Shown: piece after piece, positions 24,141 through 25,926 of the stretch
Layout: each line of letters begins with the position of its first letter
How positions within the stretch are numbered: position 1 is the stretch's first letter
Origin: an uncultured Collinsella sp.
Lineage (GTDB): Bacteria > Actinomycetota > Coriobacteriia > Coriobacteriales > Coriobacteriaceae
DNA length: 25,926 bases
Assembly: GCA_958413765.1 (NCBI GenBank)
Contig: CATYVH010000025.1
Span: forward strand, 1 to 25,926
Direction: 5' to 3'
Notes under the pieces: model-generated
Seen by the model: only the letters and a program-made list of their open reading frames with translations
Told to the model about the DNA's origin: nothing
Databases searched by the model: none
Made by a program: the position numbers and the translations under genes

Positions 24141-25481
24141 GTGAAGTCCCTCACCTCTTTTGCAAAGCGCTCAGCTCAGCTTGCCGCCGGCTTTGTCTGC
24201 GCTATCGCCCTTGCCGCTGGCGTGCCCACCGTCGCCGGCGCCCAAGTACTCACGACCGACAATGTTTGCGGCAAAACCGCCGATGCGCGCGGCATCACGG
24301 CCGAAAATCTGCCCGATATCGATGCGACCAATGCCCTCGTCATGGGCAAAGACGGCACCGTCTACTATGGGCGCGGCGCCGATGAGCAGGTTAAAATCGC
24401 CTCGATCACCAAGGTCATGACCGCAATCCTAACCGTCGAGAATTGCAAGATGGACGAGAAGGTCACGGTGAGCAACGCCGCAGCCACCGTGGGTAATTCG
24501 ACCGCCGGCTTGCTCGAAGGTGACGAGCTTACCGTGGAGCAGGCACTGCGCGGCCTGATGATTCCCTCGGGCAACGACGCCGCCGTCGTGCTCGCCGAAT
24601 ATGTGGGCAAGAAGATCGACCCTAAGACCAAAGACGCCGAGGCAACCTTTGTGAAGGCCATGAACGAGCGCGCTAGGAAGCTCGGCTGCACCGGTACGCT
24701 TTTTGAAAACCCGCATGGTCTGGACTTTGATGAGTGGGCTGGCGATATGCACTCAACCGCACACGACGTAGCGCTGATGATGCAGGAGGCCATGAAAAAC
24801 AACACGATCCGCGAGGTCGTAGCGAGCGAGGATTCCTGGATCGAGGTCACGGGCGCCGACGGCACCGACCATTCGCATTCCATGGACACGCATAACTATT
24901 TGCTGGGCCAAGATGGCAACATCGGTGGCAAGACCGGCACCACCGACGACGCGGGCTATTGCTTTACGAGCGCCTACAACCGCGACGGCGACGAGATCTA
25001 CACCGTCGTTTTGAACTCCACCACCACCGACCAGCGCTTTACCGATACCGCAACCCTTGCCAATTGGTACTACGGTCACAAGGTGACGGTCGCAATCGCC
25101 AACACACAGGAAAAGACCGCCAACGGCAACCCGCTTATGGCGCGCATTGGTCAAACCGACTGGACGGATAAGACGATCGACGCCACACTCGCCGATCCTA
25201 CGGCGCAAGCGACCGTGTTTTCCCTTGCCGGCGAGGTGACCGAAAAGGTTAGCTACGACGATCTTTCGGGCACGGTGCATGTGGGCGACAAGGTGGGCAG
25301 CGTCACGCTCAAGCAGGACGGCACCAAGATCGCCGTCATGGACCTAGTTGCCGACGAGGAGGGCGCAGGGCCGAATCCCATTGAATGGCTACTCGTGAAG
25401 CTCGATCGCTTGGGCCGTCGCATCGACAACCGCCCACTCACGGCAGAAAGCGAGACCGTCGCCAAGGCGCCCGAGGTGTAG
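24141..25481 (+). CDS. D-alanyl-D-alanine carboxypeptidase (PBP5/DacA type, S11)
   Basis: Exported penicillin-binding protein that trims the terminal D-Ala from peptidoglycan stem peptides. The 446 residues start with a signal peptide (basic SFAKR, hydrophobic core LAAGFVCAIALAAGV, likely cleavage after VAGAQ at about residue 35). Active-site motifs are S88-I-T-K91, S143-G-N145 and K264-T-G266. A C-terminal beta-rich domain follows, then a Trp/Leu/Arg stretch (NPIEWLLVKLDRLGRR) that fits the amphipathic anchor of this family. GTG at 24141 is chosen from the signal peptide and the TATACT at 24096-24101; its ribosome binding site is poor. It is the only plus-strand protein gene here, divergent from the VanRS-like operon, which may regulate it. 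Confidence 0.93.
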   Translation: MKSLTSFAKRSAQLAAGFVCAIALAAGVPTVAGAQVLTTDNVCGKTADARGITAENLPDIDATNALVMGKDGTVYYGRGADEQVKIASITKVMTAILTVENCKMDEKVTVSNAAATVGNSTAGLLEGDELTVEQALRGLMIPSGNDAAVVLAEYVGKKIDPKTKDAEATFVKAMNERARKLGCTGTLFENPHGLDFDEWAGDMHSTAHDVALMMQEAMKNNTIREVVASEDSWIEVTGADGTDHSHSMDTHNYLLGQDGNIGGKTGTTDDAGYCFTSAYNRDGDEIYTVVLNSTTTDQRFTDTATLANWYYGHKVTVAIANTQEKTANGNPLMARIGQTDWTDKTIDATLADPTAQATVFSLAGEVTEKVSYDDLSGTVHVGDKVGSVTLKQDGTKIAVMDLVADEEGAGPNPIEWLLVKLDRLGRRIDNRPLTAESETVAKAPEV

Positions 25482-25505
25482 GGCGCAAGAATAATAAGCC
25501 CACTG

Positions 25506-25538
25506 AAAGGAGGCGTCCGAAAGGATGCCTCCTTTTTT
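25506..25538 (+). terminator. Rho-independent terminator of the carboxypeptidase gene
   Basis: AAAGGAGGC-TCC and GGA-GCCTCCTTT form a stem around a GAAA loop, followed by TTTTTT on the plus strand. It lies about 25 nt after the stop codon. Confidence 0.92.
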
Positions 25539-25540
25539 GA

Positions 25541-25630
25541 GGTTCGAATCCCCAGCCTCCTTTCTCCGCACCAAAAAAGGGCCCCAAATGGGACCCTTCT
25601 TCAAATTCGTACTGGCGGAGAGCTGGGGAT
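25541..25630. repeat. tRNA-Ser-derived module, copy A
   Basis: A 90-nt segment nearly identical to 25732-25820. The plus strand starts with a T-arm-like GGTTCGAATCCCCAGC and a CTCCGC-type acceptor half. The central hairpin (25577-25598) can terminate on the minus strand. The minus strand carries the tRNA-Ser 3' end ATCCCCAGCTCTCCGCCA (25613-25630). The full tRNA body is absent here, so it is a partial duplication. Confidence 0.8.
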
Positions 25631-25731
25631 GTCCGGGCATGCTGCGCATGCCCTCCGGCTTCAAAGCCTGGCGGCTTTTCGCCCACGGGCTACAAACGCT
25701 TTCGCGTTTGCTTAACGCCCGTGCCCTCTCG
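25631..25731. other. Spacer with nested hairpins between the tRNA-derived modules
   Basis: About 100 nt without a gene. It contains GGGCATGC-TGC-GCATGCCC (25635-25653), GGCTTCAAAGCC, and a two-layer hairpin in which ACGGGC/GCCCGT (25685-25722) encloses CAAACGC/GCGTTTG (25693-25710). No tRNA fold could be fitted. Confidence 0.5.
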
Positions 25732-25820
25732 GGTTCGAATCCCCAGCCTCCTTTCTCCGCACTAAAAAGGGTCCCAAATGGGACCCTTCTTCAAATTCAT
25801 ACTGGCGGAGAGCTGGGGAT
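25732..25820. repeat. tRNA-Ser-derived module, copy B (joined to the intact tRNA)
   Basis: Same module as copy A with about five differences, overlapping the 3' end of the intact tRNA-Ser. The two copies are direct repeats about 191 nt apart. Confidence 0.85.
25764..25788 (-). terminator. Rho-independent terminator of tRNA-Ser
   Basis: On the minus strand AAGGGTCCC and GGGACCCTT form a perfect 9-bp stem around ATTT, followed by TTTAG so that the U-run is continuous with the stem. It begins about 15 nt after the encoded CCA. Confidence 0.88.
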
Positions 25821-25893
25821 TCGAACCCCAGATGCCCTTTTGGGGCATACTCGCTTAGCAGGCGAGCACCTTCGGCCTCTCGGTCAGCTCTCC
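25803..25893 (-). tRNA. tRNA-Ser (anticodon GCT)
   Basis: Full cloverleaf on the minus strand: acceptor GGAGAGC/GCTCTCC with discriminator G and encoded CCA (25803-25805). The D-arm has an ACC/GGT stem, and the anticodon stem CTCGC/GCGAG encloses loop CTGCTAA (anticodon GCT, reading AGC/AGU). The long variable arm TGCCC-CAAAA-GGGCA is typical of serine tRNAs, and the T-arm CTGGG-GTTCGAAT-CCCAG is intact. A TATAGA (25905-25910) upstream may be its -10; the -35 would lie beyond the window. Confidence 0.97.
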
Positions 25894-25926
25894 GTAACAG
25901 CCGTTCTATAGTAACCAAACAGTCGA

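Noticed and set aside
25614..25765. Possible plus-strand selenocysteine tRNA (GCGGAGAG start, CTTCAAA loop, T-arm, TTTCTCCGC end)
   Set aside because: The T-stem has a mismatch, the D-arm cannot form the 6-bp stem with a 4-nt loop, the anticodon stem is only 3 clean pairs, and the length far exceeds a tRNA-Sec.

Overview
The window looks like a chromosomal segment of a Coriobacteriia member, most likely Collinsella or a close relative. This is inferred from high G+C, the gene families present, and a dispersed GGGGAC/TTCCTT repeat I associate with that group; no decisive marker gene is present. Almost every gene lies on the minus strand. Only the D-Ala-D-Ala carboxypeptidase near the right end is on plus.

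From left to right: phosphoenolpyruvate carboxylase (ppc); histidyl-tRNA synthetase (hisS), preceded by three long tandem hairpins; an MFS transporter gene broken by an internal deletion; an M20 amidohydrolase in the same operon; an EamA/DMT transporter; two adjacent YhgE/Pip membrane proteins; and the chaperone htpG. Next come a GNAT acetyltransferase and a capsule phosphoregulation module in transcription order wzz-like, cpsD kinase, cpsB phosphatase. Then follow a PhoR/PhoB-like two-component system preceded by pstB, a VanR/VanS-like two-component system, the divergent carboxypeptidase, and a tRNA-Ser(GCT) with a duplicated 3' end and terminator.

The right half is a sensory and envelope region. 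pstB-phoB-phoR read in one direction and carry PHO-box-like 11-bp repeats in front of pstB and phoB. The VanRS-like system sits back to back with a PBP5-type carboxypeptidase, with an 11-bp-period repeat between them, suggesting cell-wall regulation. The capsule module has a kinase, a co-polymerase and a phosphatase but no glycosyltransferases here.

The most novel signal is non-coding. A structured element of about 165 nt occurs twice, directly after the yhgE and htpG stop codons. Both copies have the same helix and linker lengths and conserved linkers, and 14 base pairs differ between the copies with both partners changed. The only non-Watson-Crick pair is G-U on the minus strand and C-A on the plus strand, so the minus-strand RNA is the likely folded form. 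Other points of interest are the triple hairpin before hisS, a terminator inside the htpG leader, a near-palindromic operator over the yhgE promoter, and the tRNA-Ser duplication.
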